Source of the DNA: CAZBUH01 sp964495095 | GTDB taxonomy: Bacteria > Bacillota > Clostridia > Oscillospirales > Oscillospiraceae | Direction of reading: 5' to 3' | NCBI GenBank assembly: GCA_964495095.1 | Contig: CAZBUH010000102.1 | Location: 1-6,473 of the forward strand | DNA: 6,473 nt | In this document: positions 1-6,256 of the stretch, one piece after another | Position numbering within the stretch: the first letter of the stretch is position 1 | Layout of the letters: every line of letters starts with the position of its first letter | Program-made: the position numbers and the translations under genes | The notes under the pieces: model-generated | Told to the model about the DNA's origin: nothing | Database searches by the model: none | What the model saw: the letters and a program-made list of their open reading frames with translations, nothing else

Positions 1-22
1 CCCTGCTTTACGCTTAAAATTT

Positions 23-51
23 TTGACAGACAGGTGAAACCGTGCTAATAT
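23..51 (+). promoter_or_regulatory. Putative sigma-A promoter for purF and the downstream cluster
   Basis: A perfect -35 hexamer TTGACA (23-28) is followed, after a 17-base spacer, by TAATAT (46-51) as the -10 element, a 4/6 match to consensus. TATAAC at 49-54 is a closer hexamer match but would give a 20-base spacer. Transcription would start near position 58, leaving a leader of about 40 bases. I see no purine riboswitch fold in that leader, although sequence upstream of base 1 is not visible. The call rests on spacing and hexamer match only. Confidence 0.6.
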
Positions 52-99
52 AACGGAGTATGACAATGGACTGTTGCGGTTCGGTAAAGGAGAAGGCAA

Positions 100-1470
100 A
101 TGAGCGGCTTACATGAAGAATGCGGAGTATTTGGAATATATGATAAAGAGGGCGGCTGCGCCCAGAGCGCCTATTATGGTCTTTATGCCCTTCAGCATAG
201 GGGACAGGAGGCCTGCGGCATCGCGGCTGTAAACGATTTGGAGCTGAGCTGCCACAAGGACGTGGGCCTTGTAGGAGAGGTTTTTACGCCGCAGATATTA
301 AGGGAACTGAACGGCACTATGGCTATCGGCCATACCCGCTATTCGACCACCGGCGACTCCAAGCGTGAAAACGCCCAGCCGCTTACGCTTAAATATGTGA
401 AGGGTTCCCTGGCCCTTTCCCATAACGGGAACCTGCTTGATATAGACGAGCTTAAGCTGAAATACGAGTACCATGGCGCGATTTTCCATACCACCACCGA
501 TTCTGAGGTCATAGCCTACATAATCGCCCAGGAGCGCCTTAAATGCGGCAGCATCCAGCAGGCGGTGGTAAACGCAATGAAGCAGATGCGGGGGGCTTAT
601 TCGCTTGTTGTAATGAGCTCCAGAAAGCTTATCGCCGCCAGGGACCCCTGGGGCTACAGGCCCCTCTGTATAGGCAGAAGGGGAGACGCCGTAATATTTG
701 CCTCCGAGACCTGCGCTCTGGACAGCGTAGGCGCCGCTTATGTCCGGGATGTGGAGCCGGGCGAGGTGGTCTATGTGGACGTGGACGGTGAGCTTAAAAG
801 CATAAGGGAGAACTGCGGGATTGAGAAAAGCGGCCTGTGCATTTTTGAATATTTCTATTTTGCCCGTCCGGACAGCGTAATTGACGGCCAGTCCGTGTAC
901 GAGGCAAGGATACGTGCGGGAAAGCTCCTTGCAAGGGAATATCCCATCGACGCGGATATAGTGATAGGCGTCCCCGATTCGGGCCTTGTTGCCGCGAAGG
1001 GCTACGCCATGGAGTCTGGCATACCGCTTAACGACGGCTTTGTGAAAAACCGCTACGTTGCCCGGACCTTTATAAAGCCGGAGCAGGACAGCCGTGAGCA
1101 GGCCGTCCAGCTTAAGCTCAACCCAATGCGCGCCGTGGTAGGGGGAAAAAGGGTCATTATGATAGATGATTCCATCGTCCGCGGCACCACTTCAAAGCAG
1201 ATAATAAAGCTCCTGCGGGAGGCCGGGGCGACGGAGGTGCATATGCTGTCCTCCGCGCCGGAATTTGTGGCGCCCTGCTATTTTGGGACGGATATCCCGT
1301 CCAAGGATGAGCTTATGGCCTGCAAATACTCCGTGGAGGAGATGCGCCGGATAATCGGCGCCGACAGCCTGGGCTTTTTAAAGAAAGAGGACATGCACAG
1401 GATCGCTCCAAACTGCCGCCTCGGCTTCTGCGACGGCTGCTTTACGGAGCACTATCCCACCGACAGATAA
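100..1470 (+). CDS. purF: Amidophosphoribosyltransferase (glutamine PRPP amidotransferase)
   Basis: Catalyses the first committed step of de novo purine synthesis in the cytoplasm: PRPP plus glutamine gives 5-phosphoribosylamine. The 456-residue protein starts with a seven-residue propeptide (MSGLHEE) before Cys8, which would be exposed by self-cleavage as the nucleophile. The Ntn amidotransferase domain shows GHTRYSTTG (from residue 77), HNGN (108-111), TDSEV (133-137) and RDPWG (181-185). The phosphoribosyltransferase domain carries the PRPP loop VIMIDDSIVRGTT (352-364). Cys247, Cys393, Cys444 and Cys447 sit where the Bacillus subtilis enzyme binds its [4Fe-4S] cluster, so this is the oxygen-sensitive class. 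AGGAG at 88-92, seven bases before the ATG, supports the start. It lies immediately downstream of a putative promoter and is not flanked here by other pur genes. The function is secure; membership of an operon with dapF is inferred from spacing. Confidence 0.97.
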   Translation: MSGLHEECGVFGIYDKEGGCAQSAYYGLYALQHRGQEACGIAAVNDLELSCHKDVGLVGEVFTPQILRELNGTMAIGHTRYSTTGDSKRENAQPLTLKYVKGSLALSHNGNLLDIDELKLKYEYHGAIFHTTTDSEVIAYIIAQERLKCGSIQQAVVNAMKQMRGAYSLVVMSSRKLIAARDPWGYRPLCIGRRGDAVIFASETCALDSVGAAYVRDVEPGEVVYVDVDGELKSIRENCGIEKSGLCIFEYFYFARPDSVIDGQSVYEARIRAGKLLAREYPIDADIVIGVPDSGLVAAKGYAMESGIPLNDGFVKNRYVARTFIKPEQDSREQAVQLKLNPMRAVVGGKRVIMIDDSIVRGTTSKQIIKLLREAGATEVHMLSSAPEFVAPCYFGTDIPSKDELMACKYSVEEMRRIIGADSLGFLKKEDMHRIAPNCRLGFCDGCFTEHYPTDR

Positions 1471-1533
1471 TAATTTTTCACCTGCCGGCGGCGCACGTCA
1501 TAGAATAGTCTATCTCATTTTGGAGGTAGTGAC

Positions 1534-2310
1534 ATGCGTTTTGCCAAAATGCAGGGGGCTGGGAACAGCTATGCCTTTACTCTTGAGGATGTGAGCGAGC
1601 CTCAGCGGCTCGCCAGGGAGATATCCGCCGGAGCGGACACCGACGGGCTTATCCTGATAAAGCCCTCGGAAAGTGCCGACTTTGCAATGGAGATATATAA
1701 CGCCGACGGCAGCCGGGCCGAGATGTGCGGGAACGGTATAAGGTGTCTGGGAAAATACGTATATGAAAACGGCCTGACTGAAAAGACCGGGCTTACCATA
1801 GAGACGGACGCCGGAGAACGGCGTCTGCGGCTTTTCACCGAAAACGGCCTTGTAAAACTTGTGCGCGTGAACCTGGGGCGCCCGGAGACGCTTTTTTCCC
1901 AATACCCCATGACTGTGAAGGGGCGCAGGTTTTATGTTACATACGTCCTTGTTGGGAATCCCCACGCGGTCATTTACACGGAGGATATAGACTCCCTGCC
2001 CATTTGTGAGCTGGGGCCGGAGATAGAAAACAGCAAGATATTCAGAACCCGGGTCAACGTGGAATTTGCCGAGAGCCTCTCTGCGGATAAGATAAAGATG
2101 CGCGTCTGGGAGCGGGGAAGCGGCGAGACTATGGCCTGCGGAACAGGCTCAGCCGCGGCGGCGGCCGCCGGGTTTATATCCGGGAAATGCGGCCCGTCGG
2201 TGGATGTGTGCCAGCCCGGGGGTACGCTGCATATAGACTGGGATAAAAACGAATTATACCTGACCGGCGGCGCGGAGCTTGTCTGCGAAGGGGTTTGGCC
2301 GGACACTTAA
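1534..2310 (+). CDS. dapF: Diaminopimelate epimerase
   Basis: Converts LL-diaminopimelate to the meso form, which enters peptidoglycan and is decarboxylated to lysine; a cofactor-independent cytoplasmic two-base epimerase. Both catalytic cysteines are present: Cys65 in EMCGNGIRC and Cys202 in ERGSGETMACGTGS. Other family blocks are MEIYNADGSRAE, VGNPHAV and RVNVEF. At 258 residues it is a little shorter than the usual 270-280. The N-terminal block reads KMQGAGNSY; family members usually have H-x-x-GND, so Gln7 and Ser12 are departures from my recollection of the consensus. GGAGG at 1522-1526, seven bases before the ATG, fixes the start. The gap to purF is 63 bases, with no convincing promoter (TAGAAT at 1501-1506 lacks a good -35). 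dapL follows after only 15 bases, which pairs the enzyme with the producer of its substrate. Confidence 0.94.
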   Translation: MRFAKMQGAGNSYAFTLEDVSEPQRLAREISAGADTDGLILIKPSESADFAMEIYNADGSRAEMCGNGIRCLGKYVYENGLTEKTGLTIETDAGERRLRLFTENGLVKLVRVNLGRPETLFSQYPMTVKGRRFYVTYVLVGNPHAVIYTEDIDSLPICELGPEIENSKIFRTRVNVEFAESLSADKIKMRVWERGSGETMACGTGSAAAAAAGFISGKCGPSVDVCQPGGTLHIDWDKNELYLTGGAELVCEGVWPDT

Positions 2311-2325
2311 GAAAGGGGAAAAGCA

Positions 2326-3540
2326 ATGCTTAAAATAAACGACAACTACCTTAAGCTTCCGGGAGGCTATCTTTTTCCGGAGATAGGCCGACGCACAAGG
2401 GCGTTCCAGGCGGAAAATCCACCCATGCCACTTATCCGCATGGGCATAGGCGACGTTACGCTGCCCCTGGTCCCGGCCGTTATTGAGGCTATGCACAAAG
2501 CCACAGAGGAGATGGGGCACAGCGATACGTTCAGGGGCTACTGCGAGGAGACCTGCTGCACCTATGATTTTCTGAGGTTTGCGATACGGGATTCCTATAA
2601 GGAGCGGGGCGTGGACATAGACGACGACGAAATATTCGTCTCCGACGGCGCCAAGTCCGACTGCGGCAATATCGGCGATATTTTCTCCGTGGATAATGTG
2701 GTCGCCGTATGCGACCCTGTTTATCCCGTTTATGTGGACACAAACGCCATGGCCGGGCGCGCGGGGAATTACGACGGGGAGAAGTGGGATGATCTTGTCT
2801 ATCTGCCCTGCACTGCGGAAAACGGCTTTGCCCCGGCCCTGCCGGAGCGCTTGCCGGACATAATCTACATGTGCTCTCCCAATAACCCTACCGGAACCGC
2901 GCTCACAAAGGCCCAGCTCAAGGTCTGGGTGGATTACGCAAACGAGCACGGCTCCGTTATTCTCTACGATTCGGCCTATGAGGCGTTTATTACGGAGCCC
3001 GATATCCCCCACAGTATTTTTGAGATAGACGGCGCCAAGACCTGCGCCATAGAGTTCCGCTCGTTTTCAAAGACGGCGGGTTTTACGGGAAACCGCTGCG
3101 CCTACACCGTTATACCCAAGGCGCTTGTGCGGGGAGGCGCCTGCCTGCGGGATCTGTGGAACCGCCGTCAGTGCACAAAGTATAACGGCACCGCCTATGT
3201 TATCCAGCGGGCGGCGGCGGCCACGTATACCCCGGAGGGGAAAAAGCAGATAATGGAGTCTATCGGCTATTATCTTAATAACGCGCAAATGATCCGGGAG
3301 GGCCTTTCAAAGGCCGGGCTGGCCGTTTACGGCGGCGTAAACGCGCCCTATATCTGGTGCCGCACTCCGGACGGTATGGGCTCATGGGAGTTCTTCGACC
3401 TGCTGCTGCATAAGGCGTGTATAGTGACTACTCCCGGCGCGGGCTTTGGCCCCAGCGGAGAGGGATATATACGGCTCACTGCTTTCGGGGGAGCGGAGGC
3501 CACGAAAGAGGCAGTGGAGAGAATAGCGGCTATATTATAA
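2326..3540 (+). CDS. dapL: LL-diaminopimelate aminotransferase (DapL pathway)
   Basis: A PLP-dependent class I/II aminotransferase that makes LL-diaminopimelate from tetrahydrodipicolinate and glutamate in one step, bypassing the succinylase and acetylase routes. The 404-residue length fits the family (about 410). Visible blocks are GIGDVT, FVSDGAKSDCGN, CDPVYPVYVD, CSPNNPTG (183-190), YDSAYEAF (Asp215 and Tyr218 contact PLP), SFSKTAGFTGNR with the Schiff-base lysine Lys249, and GFGPSGEGYIRLTAFG near the end. An AAGGGG Shine-Dalgarno site at 2313-2318 supports the ATG start. It lies 15 bases after dapF, whose substrate it makes. One oddity: the usual GYG(P/A)EQG loop, which in the Arabidopsis enzyme helps recognise the substrate, reads GYCEETCCTY (71-80), about two residues longer and with three cysteines. 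The block that follows (YDFLRFAI) is normal, so this is not a frameshift. Confidence 0.93.
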   Translation: MLKINDNYLKLPGGYLFPEIGRRTRAFQAENPPMPLIRMGIGDVTLPLVPAVIEAMHKATEEMGHSDTFRGYCEETCCTYDFLRFAIRDSYKERGVDIDDDEIFVSDGAKSDCGNIGDIFSVDNVVAVCDPVYPVYVDTNAMAGRAGNYDGEKWDDLVYLPCTAENGFAPALPERLPDIIYMCSPNNPTGTALTKAQLKVWVDYANEHGSVILYDSAYEAFITEPDIPHSIFEIDGAKTCAIEFRSFSKTAGFTGNRCAYTVIPKALVRGGACLRDLWNRRQCTKYNGTAYVIQRAAAATYTPEGKKQIMESIGYYLNNAQMIREGLSKAGLAVYGGVNAPYIWCRTPDGMGSWEFFDLLLHKACIVTTPGAGFGPSGEGYIRLTAFGGAEATKEAVERIAAIL

Positions 3541-3568
3541 AAGGGGCCGCTTTGGAGCCTGGTTGATT

Positions 3569-3573
3569 GGAGG
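3569..3573 (+). promoter_or_regulatory. Ribosome binding site that fixes the glmS start
   Basis: GGAGG lies eight bases before the ATG at 3582. An upstream in-frame TTG at 3567 overlaps this Shine-Dalgarno sequence and would add five residues before the Met-Cys. GlmS needs cysteine at position 2, so that Met removal exposes it; the ATG at 3582 is therefore the real start. Confidence 0.85.
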
Positions 3574-3581
3574 TCTTTATC

Positions 3582-5417
3582 ATGTGCGGTATTGTTGGAT
3601 ATGTTGGAAATGAACAGGCTGCCCCTATCCTTCTTGAGGGGCTTACGCGGCTTGAATACAGAGGATATGATTCAGCGGGCGTGGTGGTCAGCTCCGACGG
3701 CAGGCTCTGCGTTTCAAAAACCAAGGGCTTTGTAAAGCAGCTCAGCGATATTATCGACGGCGGCAGGCTCATAAAGGGCACCGCCGGCCTGGGCCACACC
3801 AGGTGGGCAACCCATGGGAAGCCCTCTGATATAAACTCCCATCCGCAGATAAGCTGCGGCGGTAAAATAGCCGTAGTGCACAACGGCATAATCGAAAATT
3901 ACGTAAAGCTCAGGGAATTTCTTGTGTCCAGGGGCTTTGAGTTCCAGTCGGAGACCGACACAGAGGTGGCCGTGAACCTTATCCAGTATTTTTACGGCCA
4001 GTGCGGCAGCATACTTGAGGCTGCGGCCAGGGCCGCCCGGCGTATGGAGGGCTCCTACGCCTTCGGCATAATCTGTGAGGACTATCCGGACATGCTTATA
4101 GCCGCCAGAAAGGAAAGCCCGCTTATTTTGGGAATAGGCGACGGCTGCAACTTCCTGGCCTCGGACGTTACTGCGGTTTTAAAGCACACGAGGGACGTGT
4201 ATTATCTGGACGACGGGGAGTTCGCCGTGCTGACTGCCGGCGGGATAAAGCTGTATAATTCCGAGCTTGACCCCATAGAAAAGGAAATCTCCCACGTGGA
4301 ATGGGATGTGTCCGCCGCCGAAAAGGGCGGGTACGAGCATTTTATGTTCAAGGAGATAATGGAGCAGCCGGACGCCGTGCGGAAAACCGTCTCGCCCAGG
4401 ATAAAGGACGGCAGGGTGGTGCTGGATGGCATATCCCTGACGCCGGAGTATATAAAAAATCTCAGCAAAATTTACATAGTGGCCTGCGGCTCCTCGTACC
4501 ATGTGGGTGTCGTGGCAAAGTATAACATAGAAAAGCTGGTGCGAAAGCCCGTGGAGGTGGCGCTGGCCTCGGAGTTCAGGTACTCGTCGCCGCTGGTGGA
4601 CGAAAATACCCTCGTTATCTGCATAAGCCAGTCCGGCACAACGGCGGATACGATAGCCGCCATGCGGGAGGCAAAGCGCCTCGGGGCCAGGGTGCTCTCC
4701 ATCGTGAACGTGGTGGGCAGCACTATAGCCAAGGAATCCGACGACGTGCTCTATACCTGGGCCGGGCCGGAGATTGCCGTCGCCACCACAAAGGCGTACA
4801 GCACCCAGCTTGCGGTGACGTATCTCATAACCCTCTATATGGCGGAGGTGTGCGGTACCATTTCCCGGGAAAAGTACGGTGAGCTTGTTAAGAGCCTGGA
4901 GGCCCTGCCGGACCAGATGCAGAGCATACTGGACTCAAAGGAGCATATCCAGTATCTGGCATCCATCTACTTTAACAACGAGGATATTTTCTTTATCGGC
5001 CGGAATATAGATTACGCGCTTTCCCTGGAGGGGTCCCTCAAATTAAAGGAGATATCCTATATCCACTCGGAGGCCTACGCCGCCGGGGAGTTAAAGCACG
5101 GCACCATATCCCTTATTGAAGACGACACGCTGGTGGTGGCCGTGGCCTCCTACGAAAGACTTATAGAAAAGACGCTCAGCAACGCCGTGGAGGTAAAGTC
5201 GAGAGGCGCTGAGATACTGGCCATAACCACGGAGCGGAGCGCTGAGCTTGTCTCAAAATCCGCTGACAATATTATTACCATACCTGACACAAACGAGATG
5301 CTGCTGCCGTCGCTGGCGGTGGTGCCGATGCAGCTTTTCGCCTACTATGTTGCCCTCCTGAGAGGGTGCAGCATAGATAAGCCCAGGAATCTGGCAAAGA
5401 GCGTTACAGTGGAATAA
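3582..5417 (+). CDS. glmS: Glutamine--fructose-6-phosphate aminotransferase (isomerizing)
   Basis: Makes glucosamine-6-phosphate from fructose-6-phosphate and glutamine, the entry step to UDP-GlcNAc, peptidoglycan and other amino sugars; cytoplasmic. The 611-residue product matches the usual length of about 600-610. The N-terminal Ntn amidotransferase domain has nucleophile Cys2 (MCGIVGYVG), HTRWATHG (72-79), HNG (100-102) and ETDTEV (124-129). SIS domain 1 has ACGSSYHVG (from 301) and CISQSGTTADT (347-357). SIS domain 2 has SLKLKEISYIHSEAYAAGELKHG. The C-terminal tail PRNLAKSVTVE carries the conserved active-site lysine (Lys606, counting Met). It starts 41 bases after dapL, with no visible promoter and no room for the glmS ribozyme that controls this gene in many Firmicutes. 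It probably depends on read-through from upstream. A strong palindrome follows four bases after the stop codon. Confidence 0.97.
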   Translation: MCGIVGYVGNEQAAPILLEGLTRLEYRGYDSAGVVVSSDGRLCVSKTKGFVKQLSDIIDGGRLIKGTAGLGHTRWATHGKPSDINSHPQISCGGKIAVVHNGIIENYVKLREFLVSRGFEFQSETDTEVAVNLIQYFYGQCGSILEAAARAARRMEGSYAFGIICEDYPDMLIAARKESPLILGIGDGCNFLASDVTAVLKHTRDVYYLDDGEFAVLTAGGIKLYNSELDPIEKEISHVEWDVSAAEKGGYEHFMFKEIMEQPDAVRKTVSPRIKDGRVVLDGISLTPEYIKNLSKIYIVACGSSYHVGVVAKYNIEKLVRKPVEVALASEFRYSSPLVDENTLVICISQSGTTADTIAAMREAKRLGARVLSIVNVVGSTIAKESDDVLYTWAGPEIAVATTKAYSTQLAVTYLITLYMAEVCGTISREKYGELVKSLEALPDQMQSILDSKEHIQYLASIYFNNEDIFFIGRNIDYALSLEGSLKLKEISYIHSEAYAAGELKHGTISLIEDDTLVVAVASYERLIEKTLSNAVEVKSRGAEILAITTERSAELVSKSADNIITIPDTNEMLLPSLAVVPMQLFAYYVALLRGCSIDKPRNLAKSVTVE

Positions 5418-5420
5418 CCG

Positions 5421-5464
5421 TTTGGAGCCCCAAAAAAGGCGGGCGGCCTTTTTGGGGCTCCAAA
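5421..5464 (+). terminator. 44-base near-perfect palindrome, probable terminator after glmS
   Basis: The left arm TTTGGAGCCCCAAAAAAGGC (5421-5440) pairs with 5446-5464 around a five-base loop GGGCG, with a single bulged A as the only flaw. The stem is therefore about 19 base pairs. The inner part, an A-run, GGC-loop-GCC and then TTTTT (5449-5453), has the form of a short intrinsic terminator. The outer part extends the pairing through GGGGCTCCAAA. The near-symmetry suggests it could stop transcription from either direction. There is no T-run after the full stem, so the terminator activity would depend on the inner hairpin. Confidence 0.75.
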
Positions 5465-5541
5465 TGCTAAAGAGACGCAGGCCGGCAGAGAGAGGAAATG
5501 CCGCCGGGAATTCTGATTGCTGCAAGCTTTTTTGGGAGAGT

Positions 5542-5583
5542 CTGCAAATAAAAAGTCAATAGGGAAATGAAGAAAATTTGCAG
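5542..5583. repeat. Short inverted repeat between glmS and the remnant block
   Basis: CTGCAAAT (5542-5549) and ATTTGCAG (5576-5583) are perfect reverse complements separated by 26 AT-rich bases. Eight-base arms could arise by chance in AT-rich sequence. No gene lies in 5465-5646; apart from this repeat and the neighbouring hairpins I see nothing there. Confidence 0.3.
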
Positions 5584-5585
5584 GT

Positions 5586-5629
5586 AAAAAAGCAAGATAA
5601 AAGCGGCCATCACACAAAAGGGCTGGCCG
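5586..5629 (-). terminator. Possible minus-strand terminator for the broken XRE-type gene
   Basis: On the minus strand, CGGCCA (5629-5624) and TGGCCG (5609-5604) form a six-base stem around a 14-base loop. This is followed by a T-rich tail, CTTTTATCTTGCTTTTTT (5603-5586). It begins about 18 bases past the stop codon of the minus-strand remnant at 5647, where its terminator would be expected. The T-tract is interrupted and the loop is large, so the call is moderate. Confidence 0.45.
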
Positions 5630-5646
5630 TGAGTATACAAAGTGGA

Positions 5647-6046
5647 TCATTTCCCGGGCAGGATGATGGCTACTTTGGAGAAACCCTTCCATCTGAGGCA
5701 CTGCCCGCAGCAATCACAGAAGGATTGGTATTCCCGTTCCATCGTAATCCTGCATCGAGAACAGACAGGGGAACCGGTAATGCCGCAAGGCCGGCGAAAA
5801 CAGCGAATCTGCGTCACGGGCATAGATTCACGGAAGGACATCTCCCGCCAAAGCACGGAAGGGATCAGCAGGTCATCGGGCGTCAGGTCAAAGCCTGTGC
5901 AGAGCTTTTCAAGCGTCAAGAAACGTCGGCACGGGCTTGCCCCGTACTATGTCGCCAAAGTATCTGGAGCTGAGTCTGCATCGCTCGGAAGCGGATTCGT
6001 AGCTGAGCTTGCGGGAATCGCACAGCCTGAGGACGGAGGCGGATAA
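5647..6046 (-). pseudogene. Broken XRE-family helix-turn-helix protein with a C-terminal zinc ribbon
   Basis: On the minus strand, the N-terminal part reads VLRLCDSRKLSYESASERC, then RLSSRYFGDIVRGK, the pattern of an XRE/Cro helix-turn-helix. That frame stops just after PTFLDA. Shifting one base at about 5917-5920 lets it continue as TLEKLCTGFDLTPDDLL, the usual end of such a domain (LTLEKLC...PDDLL). The C-terminal tail has two CxxC pairs, CSRC and CDCC, separated by 11 residues, and ends with ILPGK. This resembles small HTH-plus-zinc-ribbon proteins of gut Clostridia, recalled from memory. A single extra base (or two missing) therefore splits the gene. The native start codon is also missing: upstream sequence is in frame with an IS110 transposase fragment. 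A DNA-binding role is inferred from the fold pattern; targets are unknown. A sequencing error at the shift is possible but would not restore the start. Confidence 0.65.
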
Positions 6047-6256
6047 TTGGCAGACAGTATCATCCTGAGGCATCGTTTTCAGTAGACAGTCCATGACGGG
6101 GAAAAGAGCTTTACGCAGCTCCGGCGGCCCGCTTTTGGAGGCTCCGGTACTCTTAGTCTTATATGTTCCGGACTGATCAGCGCCTGGATCAACGTCGGCG
6201 AAGGTAATGGTGTTTTTGTGTGCAAAGCGGGTCACATCGCCGATCTCCGCCATCAG
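6047..6256 (-). mobile_element. Internal fragment of an IS110-family transposase (C-terminal domain)
   Basis: About 70 residues on the minus strand match the C-terminal (IS116/IS110/IS902-type) transposase domain as I recall it: LMAEIGDVTRF, then DVDPGADQSGTYK, SKSGPPELRKALF and VMDCLLKTMPQDD. The QSG motif lies where the family has a conserved serine. The N-terminal RuvC-like DEDD domain is missing, as are the last roughly 60 residues usually found after MPQDD. One residue also seems lost where the family usually reads TAFAGVDP (here TFADVDP). Both ends are cut: one side runs in frame into the XRE-type remnant, and the other meets a MarR-like fragment at about 6255. It cannot be active. No element ends or flanking repeats are visible. 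Confidence 0.75.

Noticed and set aside
1500..1513. ATAGA-ATAG-TCTAT inverted repeat and a TAGAAT -10-like box between purF and dapF
   Set aside because: The arms are only five bases, the loop is four, and no -35 element is found at proper spacing; chance is the simplest explanation.
2254..3012. Long 252-residue minus-strand open frame opposite dapL
   Set aside because: It is a shadow of GC-rich coding sequence on the other strand. It has no recognisable domain and overlaps both dapF and dapL, which are certain.
3567..3581. Upstream TTG start adding MEVFI to GlmS
   Set aside because: The TTG overlaps the Shine-Dalgarno sequence, and the extension would bury the catalytic cysteine that must become N-terminal.
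5519..5533. Possible terminator at GCTGCAAGCTTTTTT
   Set aside because: There is a T-run, but the only stem (TTGC/GCAA) would need a one-base loop, so no stable hairpin can form.
5345..5713. Minus-strand open frame containing GYSTVTLFARFLGLS
   Set aside because: This is the antisense of the conserved glmS end (PRNLAKSVTVE). It recurs as a spurious prediction wherever glmS is present, and here it also crosses the palindrome.
5578..6046. Two overlapping plus-strand open frames (131 and 134 residues)
   Set aside because: They lie opposite the XRE-type remnant, show no family motif, and the protein signal is clearly on the minus strand.
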